Assembly: GCF_003240565.2 (NCBI RefSeq)
Contig: NZ_CP117257.1
Span: 372,001-436,000, forward strand
Reading direction: 5' to 3'
Length of the DNA stretch: 64,000 nucleotides
Source: Rhizobium tumorigenes
GTDB lineage: Bacteria; Pseudomonadota; Alphaproteobacteria; Rhizobiales; Rhizobiaceae
Part shown: positions 18,632 to 27,254 of the stretch, piece after piece
Layout: each line of letters begins with the position of its first letter
How positions within the stretch are numbered: position 1 is the stretch's first letter
The notes under the pieces: generated by a model
Databases searched by the model: none
Told to the model about the DNA's origin: nothing
Seen by the model: the letters and a program-made list of their open reading frames with translations, nothing else
Program-made: the position numbers and the translations under genes

Positions 18632-18862
18632 TCAAAGCATGGTCACACCGCTGCGATCATCGTTTCCGACGACGCCGCGCTGACGAACCATCGGCCCGCA
18701 ATGATCGTCGATGCCGCCGGCATAAGCCTGCGAGAATAGGATGGAGCCTATCCCCGCCGAGCACGGCGCCTTGAGTTCCTTATGGCCAGCACATCCGGGC
18801 AATGCGGTAAAGGTCGCAACCACGAGCGCAAGGCAAACGGTTTGGCCCACCCGCGTTATCAT
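18632..18862 (-). CDS. Small lipoprotein, VirB7-like
   Basis: This is a 76-residue protein from the ATG at 18862 (MITRVGQTVCLALVVATFTA). A lipobox LPGC places the lipidated Cys near residue 24. A further Cys in KAPCSAGIG and the short size fit VirB7/TrwH-type lipoproteins, which stabilise VirB9. The position between virB5 and virB6 rather than between virB6 and virB8 is shared by several conjugative systems, where the same slot can also hold an entry-exclusion lipoprotein (EexN type). I cannot separate the two by sequence alone. Confidence 0.7.
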   Translation of the reverse strand: MITRVGQTVCLALVVATFTALPGCAGHKELKAPCSAGIGSILFSQAYAGGIDDHCGPMVRQRGVVGNDDRSGVTML

Positions 18863-18869
18863 CTCATCT

Positions 18870-19607
18870 TCACTGCCCAACGAAGGAGACCTCATTCGGG
18901 TGGTAGGTCATGAATGCAGATGTTGCCGCCTCCGCTGCCAGCTGGCGCATCTGTTCGGCATTCAGAGCAGCGTTTCCGGCGTTGACAGCTCCGACGAGCT
19001 CGTTGACGGTTTGTGCGGTTTGGGTCTGCACTTGCGAGTTTTGATCGATGGAGCCCTTGATGTCGGGTGCCGATCCGATTTGTCCCTGGACAGCCTGAAA
19101 CGCGGACGATCGCTGTTGTGCACTGGTCTGCGTTCCGGCAATCGACGCCGTCAGCGCTGTCGCCGTGTTCACCAACCCCTGATAGACCTTGTCGCCGCGC
19201 GTCAAATTTGCGCTTGCCATCTCGCCCGACAAGGACCTGACGAGATTGAGACCGTTCAGGATCGTTGCGGCCGTATTGCCGAAGGAACCAAGATTGCCCC
19301 AGGACATCTGACCGCTGAGCAATGAGGAAAAATCGGGCGCATTGCCGATCGAAAACCCGGAGCCAAGGGCCGCACCGGCGATCTCGCTGGTCGACCGGTT
19401 TCCGGTGACCGCCGCAAGTGTCCTGTTTACGGTCTGCAGGATGTCGCTGTTCGACGACATGATCTGCGCGGTGTTCGACGCGGTCTTCGTTGCCTGGGAC
19501 AGGGTCGCCTCGTCGATGACGGGGACCTGCGCAAAAACACTGCCGCAGGGAACCACCGCCATGAGCAGGGACAGGGCATGTCTGGGCAACATCTTCAATG
19601 GCTTCAT
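18870..19607 (-). CDS. VirB5-like minor pilus protein, second of two tandem genes
   Basis: The 245-residue exported protein starts MKPLKMLPRHALSLLM, with signal peptide cleavage near VFA-QVPV. A GGAGA sequence lies about 10 bases upstream of this ATG. The mature part is rich in Ala, Ser, Asn and Gln and predicted helical, as VirB5/TrwJ proteins are. It ends FMTYHPNEVSFVGQ, matching the end of the preceding gene product (VMTYDPGSVSFINGNE), so the two genes are paralogues or form a repeated module. Confidence 0.78.
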   Translation of the reverse strand: MKPLKMLPRHALSLLMAVVPCGSVFAQVPVIDEATLSQATKTASNTAQIMSSNSDILQTVNRTLAAVTGNRSTSEIAGAALGSGFSIGNAPDFSSLLSGQMSWGNLGSFGNTAATILNGLNLVRSLSGEMASANLTRGDKVYQGLVNTATALTASIAGTQTSAQQRSSAFQAVQGQIGSAPDIKGSIDQNSQVQTQTAQTVNELVGAVNAGNAALNAEQMRQLAAEAATSAFMTYHPNEVSFVGQ

Positions 19608-19620
19608 CGTCTGAACTCTC

Positions 19621-20274
19621 CTACTCATTGCCGTTGATGAACGATACGGAGCCCGGATCGTAGGTCATGACTTTCGATGCAGCGCTTTCCGCTGCTGCCT
19701 GGTCGACCAGTCGCTGGTTTCGCAATCGAACCGTTGTCGTCGCCGACTGGATCGCCTGGTTCCAGATCTGGGCGCCCGACAGGCGCGCGGTGGTGTTCTG
19801 GTCGAAGGCGCCCTGCAGGGAGTTGGCATTGCCGATTGTCGCTGCCTGGTTTTGAAGTGTCGAGGTATTGGCGCTGATCGCGGCAGCCGTTGCGGCGAGC
19901 GCGCTCACCACCTGGCCGATATTCCTGGTTTTCAGGGCCTGGACGCTTGAACCGGTGGCCAGAAGGATCGACAGGTCGCTAGTGCCAATTGCAGTCCCGG
20001 AAAGCGGTGACCCGGAGATGGCCGCACCTGAGATCGGTGGGATGCCGGCAAGATCCCCCTTCGCCGTGACACTCGACGTGACACCTCGCGACGGTGCCAC
20101 GGAAGACTGTTTGAAGGTCCGTGCGCGTTGCACGCAGACGGCCGTCTTCGTCTCTTCGGTCGTTCGCGCGGCGTCGTTGACCGGCACCTGTGCCATCGTC
20201 GGCGAGATCCCCGACATCGCCACCAGTACCACCAGGCACATAGAAGCGCTGAGATTTCGGTTCCGGACGCTCAT
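19621..20274 (-). CDS. VirB5-like exported protein, first of two tandem genes
   Basis: This is a 217-residue protein with a signal peptide (cleavage after TMA-QVPV). The start overlaps the virB4 stop (ATGA at 20271-20274). The mature protein begins QVPVNDAARTTEETKT, close to QVPVIDEATLSQATKT of the next gene, and both end in MTY-P--VSF. The middle differs, with a Gly/Ser-rich insertion here. VirB5 proteins sit at the pilus tip and mediate contact. Two different tip proteins in one operon is unusual. Confidence 0.72.
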   Translation of the reverse strand: MSVRNRNLSASMCLVVLVAMSGISPTMAQVPVNDAARTTEETKTAVCVQRARTFKQSSVAPSRGVTSSVTAKGDLAGIPPISGAAISGSPLSGTAIGTSDLSILLATGSSVQALKTRNIGQVVSALAATAAAISANTSTLQNQAATIGNANSLQGAFDQNTTARLSGAQIWNQAIQSATTTVRLRNQRLVDQAAAESAASKVMTYDPGSVSFINGNE

Positions 20275-22715
20275 CTCATATCACCTCTTGCGTCCGGAGG
20301 ATTGTCAGGCTCCTGGCTCCAGCCACAGTAATAGGGCAGCCAGAGCTCCGGGGCGTCGCCGTAGCGACGACGCAGACGCTCGCATTCGGCGACCGTTTCA
20401 GCCCTGCCGGACAGCACCTTGATGAAGTCCGGGAGTGCGGAGAGATCAAGCCGCGCGATAAGGCTGTCGTGGTCGTGCTTGACCAGGAACTGACGGCTTG
20501 TCGACGCGGTCGACCTCACCCACTCAAATTCGGTTTCCGAAAGTCCAAAACCTTTGACATAGCTCTCCCCATCCGCCTTCGGGTTGGGGAAGAAGATGGT
20601 CGTCGGGCTTTGCTCGAGCAGCGTATGGGCGATCCGCGATGTGGTGATATCGCGTGGAGATTGCGTGCCAATTCCGACAATACCGTTCTTCTTGCGGATG
20701 GTCTTCAGCTGGTCGTTGATGAAGGCGCCTGCCCGGTCGTCGCTCAGGAGTTTCCAGCCTTCGTCAACGAAGAGCATCATCGGCCGCTCGCCATCCAGCA
20801 TCTGGCCGATGCGAAAGAAGATATAGCCGAGCGCCACTGTGCGGACTTCCGGATCATTGAGGACGGCGGTCAGATCAAAGCCGAAGATGCCGCGCTCGCC
20901 ATCCCAAAGATCCACCGTGTTGTTGAACAACCATCCTCGGGTATCGCACCAGGCCTCGAAACGCGACGCCAGATCGTCGGGCCCGGCGGCCTCGCCCCCT
21001 CGCAGCAGATGGACGACGTCCGAGAACAGGCGCTCCCGGACCGGCACGCTGAATATCTGCTCGACCGCTCGGTAGAGGATTTTCTCCTGCTCGGCCGACA
21101 GCTTTTCGGCATCATCCTTTGGGCGAACGAGATAGCTGAGGAGGTCATAGACGAACGCCCTGTTATCAGGAATGTCTGGAAGTTGCAGCGGATTGAAACC
21201 GGTTGGAACGCCGGGTTGCAGCACCTCGTACTGACCACCGCAGGCACGAATGAAGACCTCCCCACCACGATCCTTGTCGAAAAAGGCGCATCGAGGTTGG
21301 GGTCTTGCCCGCATTGCCTGCGACAGCAAAAACAGGAGCGCCACGGTCTTTCCCGAACCCGTCGGGCCGGTGACGATGAAATTGCCGACCTCACCCTTGT
21401 GGAAGTTGAAGAAATAGGGGGTCATCGACGTCGTCTGCAGCAAGGAAACAGCCGGTCCCCAGTGATTTCCACGGGGTTTTCCAAGAGCAAAATTATGAAA
21501 CGACGCCAGTCCACAAAAATTGCGCGACGAAATCAGCGCGCGACGTGCGATATAGGAGAAGTTGCCCGGTAGCTGGGCGTAAAAGACCGGCTCGCTGTTC
21601 AGATCCTCGCGCACGACCACCATACCGGCATTCTGCAATTCCTTGGTGATGGCCTGGGCGCCGGCCTCGGTCTCCTTGATCGAAGCCCCTAACGCCATCA
21701 CCGACAGATGGTGATAGCCCATGACGGCGCGGCCGTTGACCAACTCATCCCTGGCAATCGAGATAGCACTTCCAAGGCTCGTGCCACGCTCATCCGAAAC
21801 ACTGATCTGACGCTCTATCCGATCCATCTCCGACAGGACTGGCGCACGATCTTGCAAGGCGAAACTTTGCGACAGGATGAACTCGCCCGGGACCTTCAGC
21901 AGCCCGTCGATCATGCCAGCCGCGGTGTAGGGTGGGTATTCGCGGATCGACAACATTGCGCCGAACCGGGTTTCGATGTCGCTGGCGCCGCGCATTTCGA
22001 AGACACGGCGGCCGAAGGTGATACGGCGGGTCGGCAGATATTGGTCGAGAGGCATGCGCGGCAAGGCCATGGCGACTGGCTCGCCGCCGTTAAGCAGCAT
22101 CGCCAGGAACTCGAGCGGCTCGGACGCCACGTGCCGCTCCCGCGCCACCACCTTCAGGACCCGGGCGCCGTAATGTTCCATTCCCTTGACGATGTTGGCG
22201 ACATGCTCGCGCAGCTCCTGGCGGGCCTCCAGATCCATCGCCCGCTCGGATACACCGGACGCCTTGCGCAAGCGCGATAAGATCTCGTCCGCCAGTCCGA
22301 CCTTGCCCTGGAAGCCCCGCCGGATGATCGTCAGGTAGAGCTCGTTCAAATACATGCTGTTGTCTTTTAGGCTCAGCATGTAACGATCATTGAGAGCCCT
22401 GCAGAATGGGATATCGAACGTACCACCGAGTTGAGGGGGAATACGACGCCGCACGATGTGGGCGTAGGCTGCAAAACGGCTGTCTGCGAGGGCCCGAACC
22501 AGCGTGTTGCGCGCGGTCGCCTCGACATCGATGATTTGCTGATCGGCGGTCTGGTGACAGAAGCCATCGATCTTGATGATCGTCAGCAGCATTCCGTCCT
22601 TGGTTCGCAGTGTTTCCTCGTCGACATGCCTGAGGTAGGGGACATGCGCCGAGATCGGCTTTTCCCGGGCGCTTTCGGCTCCAAACCGAAGATCCTTGCG
22701 GATGGACTTTTGCAT
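20271..22715 (-). CDS. virB4: VirB4, main T4SS assembly ATPase
   Basis: This 814-residue ATPase of the VirB4/CagE/TrbE family is essential for pilus biogenesis. The start at ATG 22715 (MQKSIRKDLRFGAES) is set by GGAGG five bases upstream, although the frame is open to a TTG at 22742. The N-terminal CagE/TrbE domain runs to about 400. Walker A is near residue 448 (GPTGSGKTVALLF), then FFDKDRGGEVFIRACGG. Walker B is near 642 (MMLFVDEGWKLL), followed by GIGTQSPRDIT. Everything expected is intact. Confidence 0.94.
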   Translation of the reverse strand: MQKSIRKDLRFGAESAREKPISAHVPYLRHVDEETLRTKDGMLLTIIKIDGFCHQTADQQIIDVEATARNTLVRALADSRFAAYAHIVRRRIPPQLGGTFDIPFCRALNDRYMLSLKDNSMYLNELYLTIIRRGFQGKVGLADEILSRLRKASGVSERAMDLEARQELREHVANIVKGMEHYGARVLKVVARERHVASEPLEFLAMLLNGGEPVAMALPRMPLDQYLPTRRITFGRRVFEMRGASDIETRFGAMLSIREYPPYTAAGMIDGLLKVPGEFILSQSFALQDRAPVLSEMDRIERQISVSDERGTSLGSAISIARDELVNGRAVMGYHHLSVMALGASIKETEAGAQAITKELQNAGMVVVREDLNSEPVFYAQLPGNFSYIARRALISSRNFCGLASFHNFALGKPRGNHWGPAVSLLQTTSMTPYFFNFHKGEVGNFIVTGPTGSGKTVALLFLLSQAMRARPQPRCAFFDKDRGGEVFIRACGGQYEVLQPGVPTGFNPLQLPDIPDNRAFVYDLLSYLVRPKDDAEKLSAEQEKILYRAVEQIFSVPVRERLFSDVVHLLRGGEAAGPDDLASRFEAWCDTRGWLFNNTVDLWDGERGIFGFDLTAVLNDPEVRTVALGYIFFRIGQMLDGERPMMLFVDEGWKLLSDDRAGAFINDQLKTIRKKNGIVGIGTQSPRDITTSRIAHTLLEQSPTTIFFPNPKADGESYVKGFGLSETEFEWVRSTASTSRQFLVKHDHDSLIARLDLSALPDFIKVLSGRAETVAECERLRRRYGDAPELWLPYYCGWSQEPDNPPDARGDMR

Positions 22716-22745
22716 CGCTGCCTCCATCAGGTTGGCTCCCAAGAA

Positions 22746-23042
22746 TTACGGTTCATAGGAATTGCCGCCCCAGAAGTGACGGTTCTTCGTCCAGGGGCAT
22801 TTGGCGATCCGCACGAGAGCGACGTTCGCCAGGTGCGGATCGCGCACCGTGATCACGTAAGCCGCGGCATGCAGGGGCAGGAAGAGAAGAAACATCGCAA
22901 GGTTCTTCGTATTGAGGAACGTCATGACGACAATCATCAGTTCGCCGACGAAGACGCCGATCGGCACGCCCCAGAACATTCTCGGCCGTGTGAGACCGAG
23001 AACAAGCGGCGCCACTTCCGCCCTTACCTCAGCCTCGCTCAT
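22746..23042 (-). CDS. virB3: VirB3, inner-membrane T4SS component
   Basis: The 98-residue protein starts at ATG 23042 (MSEAEVRAEVAPLVLGLTRP), which overlaps the virB2 stop (ATGA). It has the VirB3 pattern of PLVLGLTRPRMFWGVP followed by two close hydrophobic segments (GVFVGELMIVVMTFLNT and AMFLLFLPLHAAAYVI) and DPHLANVALVRI. VirB3 works together with VirB4, which follows directly. The longer open frame upstream lies inside virB2 and is not used. Confidence 0.9.
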   Translation of the reverse strand: MSEAEVRAEVAPLVLGLTRPRMFWGVPIGVFVGELMIVVMTFLNTKNLAMFLLFLPLHAAAYVITVRDPHLANVALVRIAKCPWTKNRHFWGGNSYEP

Positions 23043-23395
23043 CAGCCGCCCAATCCGGAAGACATGGACTGCACGAGCTGCGAGCCGCCAAAGATGAAGG
23101 CGATGCCAACGATGATGGAAAAGCACCAACTCCAGGGGATACGGCTCGTCAACGCCATGTAGCCAACGGCAGCACAGGCGATGGTCGCCGCTGTCGTCGC
23201 GAACGTTCCGGTCATGAAATTGAGGAGTGTCGTGAACACCGAATTGATCGGCTGGAAGATATCGCCGGCGGCATAGGCTAGTTCGACATTGCCCATCATC
23301 ACAGCGCCGGCGACCCCTGCCAGCACCAAGATGTTTCCGTTGATCCGTCCGGTCGACATCACCGATCGGGCGAGATTGTATAGCCTTGTCTTCAT
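23042..23395 (-). CDS. virB2: VirB2, major pilin
   Basis: The 117-residue prepilin starts at ATG 23395 (MKTRLYNLARSVMSTG) behind AAGGAG. A long leader ends in AYA-AGDIFQPI, which is the usual signal peptidase context for VirB2. The mature pilin has two hydrophobic helices (LLNFMTGTFATTAATIACAAVGYMAL and WSWCFSIIVGIAFIFGGSQLV in part) separated by a short basic loop (TSR). This matches pilins that stack into the conjugative pilus. Confidence 0.9.
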   Translation of the reverse strand: MKTRLYNLARSVMSTGRINGNILVLAGVAGAVMMGNVELAYAAGDIFQPINSVFTTLLNFMTGTFATTAATIACAAVGYMALTSRIPWSWCFSIIVGIAFIFGGSQLVQSMSSGLGG

Positions 23396-23417
23396 CTGGG
23401 GCTCCTTTCTTTCCTGA

Positions 23418-24125
23418 CTACTGCACGTACAGAACCGAGCCGCCGATCCAGTCGTGATCGCCGGCTTGCGGTCTGGTTTGATGGATGGGGGTTGGCTGCT
23501 CGGAGGCTGGCGTTTGCGCCAGCAGGTCCACGCCGGCAGCAGCAACGGCTCGACTGCCCGCAGCGGCGGCCTTGGCGGCCCGCTTGCCGCCCTTCAGGTA
23601 GTTGTCAAAGCCGTAATAGGCGTTGGTAACCAGTGCCGTGTAGGAGACGGTCTCGGCAATATCCGGCACGCCCCCTGCGGCAACGACACGACCCTCTCCG
23701 GCATTATAGGCCGCAACCACGAGCATAATGTTGCCTCCAAAGGCAGCCGTCAGATCCTTGAGGTAGCTGACGCCGCCCCGAATATTCTCGGCCGCGTCGC
23801 AAATATCCGTCACCTGATAGCGCGCGGCGGTCCTTGGCATGAGCTGCATGGGACCGCGCGCTCCCGCGGTCGAATTGACGTGGGCGCCGAAGCCGGACTC
23901 CTGATCGGCAATTGCCAGTGCCAACCTGGCGTCGACCCCCTGGCGCGACGTTTCCCTGGTGATGAGCTGGCGAATGGTCTTTGCATCCACCGCACCGTCA
24001 GCGCAGTCGGAAGAGACATTGACTGTGAACGCGCCCGAACTGGGCGATGCATCGTTGGCCAAAGCCAGACAGGGAAAGACGAGGTTCACGACAACGATCG
24101 CAGTGCGCATGGGGGCTATGGACAT
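23418..24125 (-). CDS. virB1: VirB1, lytic transglycosylase of the T4SS
   Basis: This is a 235-residue exported muramidase that opens peptidoglycan for the transfer machine. I chose ATG 24125 (MSIAPMRTAIVVVNLVFPCL), with a signal peptide ending near ALA. An upstream start would prefix a non-signal sequence. The SLT domain has the catalytic Glu in ALAIADQESGFGAHVNS, then GARGPMQLMPRTAARYQV, NIRGGVSYLKDLTAAFGG and VVAAYNAGEGRV. The Ala-rich C-terminal tail is variable. It is the first gene of the minus-strand operon. Confidence 0.92.
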   Translation of the reverse strand: MSIAPMRTAIVVVNLVFPCLALANDASPSSGAFTVNVSSDCADGAVDAKTIRQLITRETSRQGVDARLALAIADQESGFGAHVNSTAGARGPMQLMPRTAARYQVTDICDAAENIRGGVSYLKDLTAAFGGNIMLVVAAYNAGEGRVVAAGGVPDIAETVSYTALVTNAYYGFDNYLKGGKRAAKAAAAGSRAVAAAGVDLLAQTPASEQPTPIHQTRPQAGDHDWIGGSVLYVQ

Positions 24126-24206
24126 TTGCGTTTCCCGAGTTATAAGTGCATATATATAAAAACATGATAACAACGCAAGTGCCTTTGTAAAATGCCAGGA
24201 GCGCAG
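24126..24206. promoter_or_regulatory. Divergent promoter region between the virB operon and the accessory cassette
   Basis: These 81 bases separate virB1 (minus) from the exported-protein gene (plus). The core is far more AT-rich than the surroundings (TATAAGTGCATATATATAAA). It contains good -10-like sequences on both strands. No vir box is seen. Both transfer gene sets are likely controlled from here. Confidence 0.55.
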
Positions 24207-24677
24207 ATGTCATCGATCGCCAGATGCGGCATTTTTGCCTCATCCGTTCTTGCCGTCTGGCTTTCCCAGAACGTCGCGGCTGACGCCGCGGAGGCGGATT
24301 GGGGCTGTCAGATCGTCCTTTGCGTGGCAGCGCAGACGCCGAGCTGGCATGGTATCTCCTACTGTGTATCGCCAATGGAAAAGCTGATTGCCGCAATGGC
24401 GTTGCCCGGCTTTTCCTGGCCGGCCTGCAAGGCAGCCGGTACCGGCGCGCCTGGCTTTGAGGCATTCGAGGATTGCCCGAGTGGCTATGTCGAGGCAGAC
24501 GACCAATCCGGCCATGGCGGTGACTTGGCAAGCTATTGCGCCAAGTACACGATCGAGCGTGGCGAGCGGACCGAGATCGATCGTCAGCCACGGCCGCGAA
24601 GGGCCAGACCCTGGTATTTCGACATCAGGCAAAAAGACGGCACGTCCACACGCGCATGGTTTGATTTGCAGAAGTGA
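24207..24677 (+). CDS. Exported protein of unknown function, first gene of the T4SS-linked cassette
   Basis: The 156-residue protein starts at ATG 24207, set by AGGAGC six bases upstream. An ATG at 24192 has no such site. A signal peptide (SSVLAVWLSQNVAADA) precedes a mature part with six or more Cys residues (WGCQIVLCV, ISYCVSP, PACKAAG, EDCPSGY, ASYCAKY), suggesting disulfides in the periplasm. I do not recognise a named domain. Its divergent position next to virB1 suggests a role in pilus or envelope functions of transfer. Confidence 0.75.
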   Translation: MSSIARCGIFASSVLAVWLSQNVAADAAEADWGCQIVLCVAAQTPSWHGISYCVSPMEKLIAAMALPGFSWPACKAAGTGAPGFEAFEDCPSGYVEADDQSGHGGDLASYCAKYTIERGERTEIDRQPRPRRARPWYFDIRQKDGTSTRAWFDLQK

Positions 24678-24727
24678 CAGTCAGGGCGCGCCTGCTTCGC
24701 CGGAGTTGTTTTGAAAGGAGTACGCCG

Positions 24728-25108
24728 ATGGGCAAGGAGATCTGGTTTTTTCATCGCCTGGGGCCAATCGAGATCGTCGCTACCACGATTGCAATCAGCG
24801 GCACGGCGACGATCGCCGGGATATGGGTCACAACGGCTCCGAAATCCGTCTACGCCCACCCGATGGACAACCTCGCATACACGTTTTTGGTCCTGGCTCT
24901 TTATCTGCTCTTCAATGCAGTGCTCGTCGGGCTCTGCTGCGCGGCGGCGCTCTGTATCCTCAAAGCTCTGTACGCCGCGGCCAGCACAAGTCTTCGTCTT
25001 ATCCGCACGGCTCTGATCCAGCCAATCCTCCTGGTGCGCGCTCTTACAGCGTTCGTCGACGCGATGTTCGACAAGTCCGTAGCGTTCCGCCGGCGTCTCA
25101 CGCGCTAA
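24728..25108 (+). CDS. Membrane protein of unknown function, T4SS cassette
   Basis: The 126-residue protein begins at ATG 24728 (MGKEIWFFHRLGPIEIVA), behind AAAGGAG. Two hydrophobic segments are clear: one near 16-36 (ATTIAISGTATIAGIWVTT) and one near 50-75 (YTFLVLALYLLFNAVLVGL). The C-terminal part is amphipathic with Arg residues (FRRRLTR end). Two membrane passes with a basic tail would fit a small inner-membrane factor such as an exclusion protein, but nothing in the sequence proves it. Confidence 0.65.
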   Translation: MGKEIWFFHRLGPIEIVATTIAISGTATIAGIWVTTAPKSVYAHPMDNLAYTFLVLALYLLFNAVLVGLCCAAALCILKALYAAASTSLRLIRTALIQPILLVRALTAFVDAMFDKSVAFRRRLTR

Positions 25109-25129
25109 ACATCCTCTTGAGGCTCCCAG

Positions 25130-25606
25130 ATGAAACGCACCCTTGCTGTCCTCGCTCCGCTCCTGATCCTCGCCCTTACCTTCACCGACCGCGCCGCGGC
25201 ACAGGGTGGACACACGCTGGCGCTTAAACTCACAACCAGGGATGCCAAGCATGATCCTGATGGCATCTGGACCGACGACGATCTTGCGAGCATTCGCCAG
25301 CTCACTGGACAGGCCAAAATCTACACCGCGCGTATCACCACGCCCTCGGGCATCTGGCTATTGTCCCAGACAAACGGCGATTGCAACTTGCAAGGCATGT
25401 GCACGGCCCTTCTGGTGTTGATCAGACCCGATACGCAAGCAGCGCAATCGCCGCGACCGGTGCGACCGGAGCGGATGGCAAATCCGCAAATGCCGCTCGG
25501 TGGCACCGCTATCCTGTCGCCTGATGCCGCCACACTCACAACCGCGGAAATTGGCGAGGACGGCAAGGCGTTTATCGGCATATATCAGGTTGGGCCAATT
25601 CGATGA
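25130..25606 (+). CDS. Exported protein of unknown function, T4SS cassette
   Basis: The 158-residue protein has a classical signal peptide (MKRTLAVLAPLLILALTF, cleavage after AAA-QGG). GAGG lies upstream of the ATG. The mature part has two Cys (GDCNLQGMC) and a Pro/Arg-rich stretch in the middle (SPRPVRPERM). I do not recognise the family. It overlaps the next gene by four bases (ATGA), so the two are cotranslated. Confidence 0.68.
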   Translation: MKRTLAVLAPLLILALTFTDRAAAQGGHTLALKLTTRDAKHDPDGIWTDDDLASIRQLTGQAKIYTARITTPSGIWLLSQTNGDCNLQGMCTALLVLIRPDTQAAQSPRPVRPERMANPQMPLGGTAILSPDAATLTTAEIGEDGKAFIGIYQVGPIR

Positions 25607-26271
25607 TATCTGTTGCCCCCTCCCCGGCTGCCGACAACTGGCAGCCGAACAGACAGGATCTCCTGGCAAATCTTGGGCTGTCGCTCGGTTTTGCAGCATC
25701 ACTGGCATTTGCCGGCGAAAGCGCTCTCAGTCTCTTGAACGCCGGAATGCCGGCCGGATGTGCCGAATACGCGTCCAACGTCAGTCATAGCGAAGGGAAT
25801 TTCAACAGTGTTTCCCCCGTCGTCAACGGGACGCGCTGCTATGGTGCATTTCAGTTCTGCGATAGCGGGACGTTGCAAGCCTATTGGGACGGTTCGCGCG
25901 AGGATTTTCTAAACAGCCCTTCAGCGCAGGTCGCTGCCTGGGAGCGTTATCAACGCGGCCAATGGAATGCCGCCCAGAAAAACGGCATGACGAGCCTGAT
26001 CGGGCAACAGGTCTGCTATCAGGGCACTTGTGCCACTATCTCGCAGTCCTCGATCCTCAAGGCCTGTCAGTTCGGCTGCGGTACTGGCGGCAAGCTCTAT
26101 AATCTTGCAAAATCCGGTCTCGACTGCAACGCGGCCGGGACGCGCGACGGCGCCGGGACCAGCGTCTGCGCCTACCTCATCTCCGGTGCTGGCTACAATG
26201 TCAGCTGTATCACCAACTCCAATGACGGCGTGGACTGCGCGCCGATTTCGGCAAAGGAGGTGCAGGAATGA
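25603..26271 (+). CDS. Lysozyme-like protein, T4SS cassette
   Basis: This is a 222-residue protein. A Glu in SHSEGNFNSVSP and a following YGAFQFCDSGTL resemble the catalytic Glu and G-x-FQ turn of lysozyme/transglycosylase folds. Numerous Cys residues (NAGMPAGCAEY, GTRCYGAFQFC, QVCYQGTCATI, KACQFGCGTG) suggest a disulfide-rich extracytoplasmic domain. A hydrophobic segment lies near 22-40 (LLANLGLSLGFAASLAFAG). If it cuts peptidoglycan it would be a second muramidase besides VirB1. The fold assignment is inference from short motifs. Confidence 0.6.
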   Translation: MISVAPSPAADNWQPNRQDLLANLGLSLGFAASLAFAGESALSLLNAGMPAGCAEYASNVSHSEGNFNSVSPVVNGTRCYGAFQFCDSGTLQAYWDGSREDFLNSPSAQVAAWERYQRGQWNAAQKNGMTSLIGQQVCYQGTCATISQSSILKACQFGCGTGGKLYNLAKSGLDCNAAGTRDGAGTSVCAYLISGAGYNVSCITNSNDGVDCAPISAKEVQE

Positions 26272-26855
26272 CAAGGCCGAGACCGGTAGCGAAGATACTG
26301 CTGGTTGCCCTGAGCATCTCGATGGCGATACCGAGTTCCATATTGACCGCCGAGGCGGCCCAACCATCATCCCATGTGTTTGCAGTTCCGCAGACCGGCG
26401 TCACCTTTCTGACCGGGGATAGTTGGCAACAGGCGGGCCAGACGATGCGCCTCTACGGCGTTCAGGCGTGCATCCGTGGAACCACCTATACCGACAATTT
26501 TGGCCAGAAGCAGGACTGTGGCGCCGTCTCGCTGGCGATGCTGGCAGCTATCTTCAAGGATACTAAACCAACCTGTGCTCCGCTCGCCCAAGTAGCAACC
26601 GCTGCCTCCACCCAGCCCTCGACCGTACTCGTCATCTGCTCGGCGCATGTCGGCAGCAACGCGCTCGACGTCGGAACCATGCTGATCACGCAGGGGTTTG
26701 CTTTTGCCGCGCTCACAACCAGCGGCAAGGCAGTCTATATGCCCTACGGCATTGAGGAAGGGATTGCGCAGCACTCGCGTGCCGGGCTCTGGGCTTACCC
26801 CGACATCCCGTATCCCAATCATGTGCTGTTCTCGAATCCCGCCAGACGTGAGTGA
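26268..26855 (+). CDS. Exported nuclease-fold (SNase-like) protein, T4SS cassette
   Basis: The 195-residue protein starts ATG 26268 behind GGAGGTGCAGGA, overlapping the previous stop. A signal peptide ends near AEA. The mature protein follows the staphylococcal-nuclease outline: TGDSW, then MRLYGVQACIRG, QDCGAVSLAML, LITQGFAFAAL, and YGIEEGIAQHSRAGLWAY. In nucleases these are the D-G-D-T, R-L-x-G-I-D, GLA and E-x-x-AR-x-GLW landmarks. Several catalytic positions are altered (DSW for DGD; HSR where AR is usual), so it may be a non-catalytic relative. Confidence 0.62.
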   Translation: MTRPRPVAKILLVALSISMAIPSSILTAEAAQPSSHVFAVPQTGVTFLTGDSWQQAGQTMRLYGVQACIRGTTYTDNFGQKQDCGAVSLAMLAAIFKDTKPTCAPLAQVATAASTQPSTVLVICSAHVGSNALDVGTMLITQGFAFAALTTSGKAVYMPYGIEEGIAQHSRAGLWAYPDIPYPNHVLFSNPARRE

Positions 26856-26918
26856 CGGGAGCACAGCCCTTGCCCACTATCCGCATCTATTCAATCCAAA
26901 CAAAGAGGGAGATCCCAA

Positions 26919-27254
26919 ATGCCTGCGAACGTATCAGAAATGACGAATTACGTTGAGTTTGCCAACGATGGAAAAATCCTGCGAGGCAACATCGCTTCGA
27001 TCGCCTATGACATCGATATTGCCGGCGAACCCTACAAAAGCGAACATCCGAAAGCGCCGGTTTATCGCTTGTTCTCTACAAGCCCGCGTGGTCGACGGGT
27101 CGAGATTGGTGGTATCTGGAAGAAGCAGAACCAAAACGGCGGCGACTACTTCACCCTCACCGTCAACACCGGCTATGGCAAGCTCAATGCCAATCTCGGC
27201 CGATATCCCGGCCAGGATGACGAAAGCCTCATGGCGATCATTCCGTGGGACTGA
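26919..27254 (+). CDS. DUF736 family protein
   Basis: This 111-residue protein belongs to a family found almost only on rhizobial and related plasmids and integrative elements next to T4SS genes. The family shape is visible: MTNYVEFANDGKILRGNIAS, then APVYRLFSTSP, GRRVEIGGIWKKQNQNGGDY and FTLTVNTGYGKLNANLG. The start has AGAGGGAG upstream. It is the last gene of the plus-strand cassette. Function is unknown. Confidence 0.85.
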   Translation: MPANVSEMTNYVEFANDGKILRGNIASIAYDIDIAGEPYKSEHPKAPVYRLFSTSPRGRRVEIGGIWKKQNQNGGDYFTLTVNTGYGKLNANLGRYPGQDDESLMAIIPWD

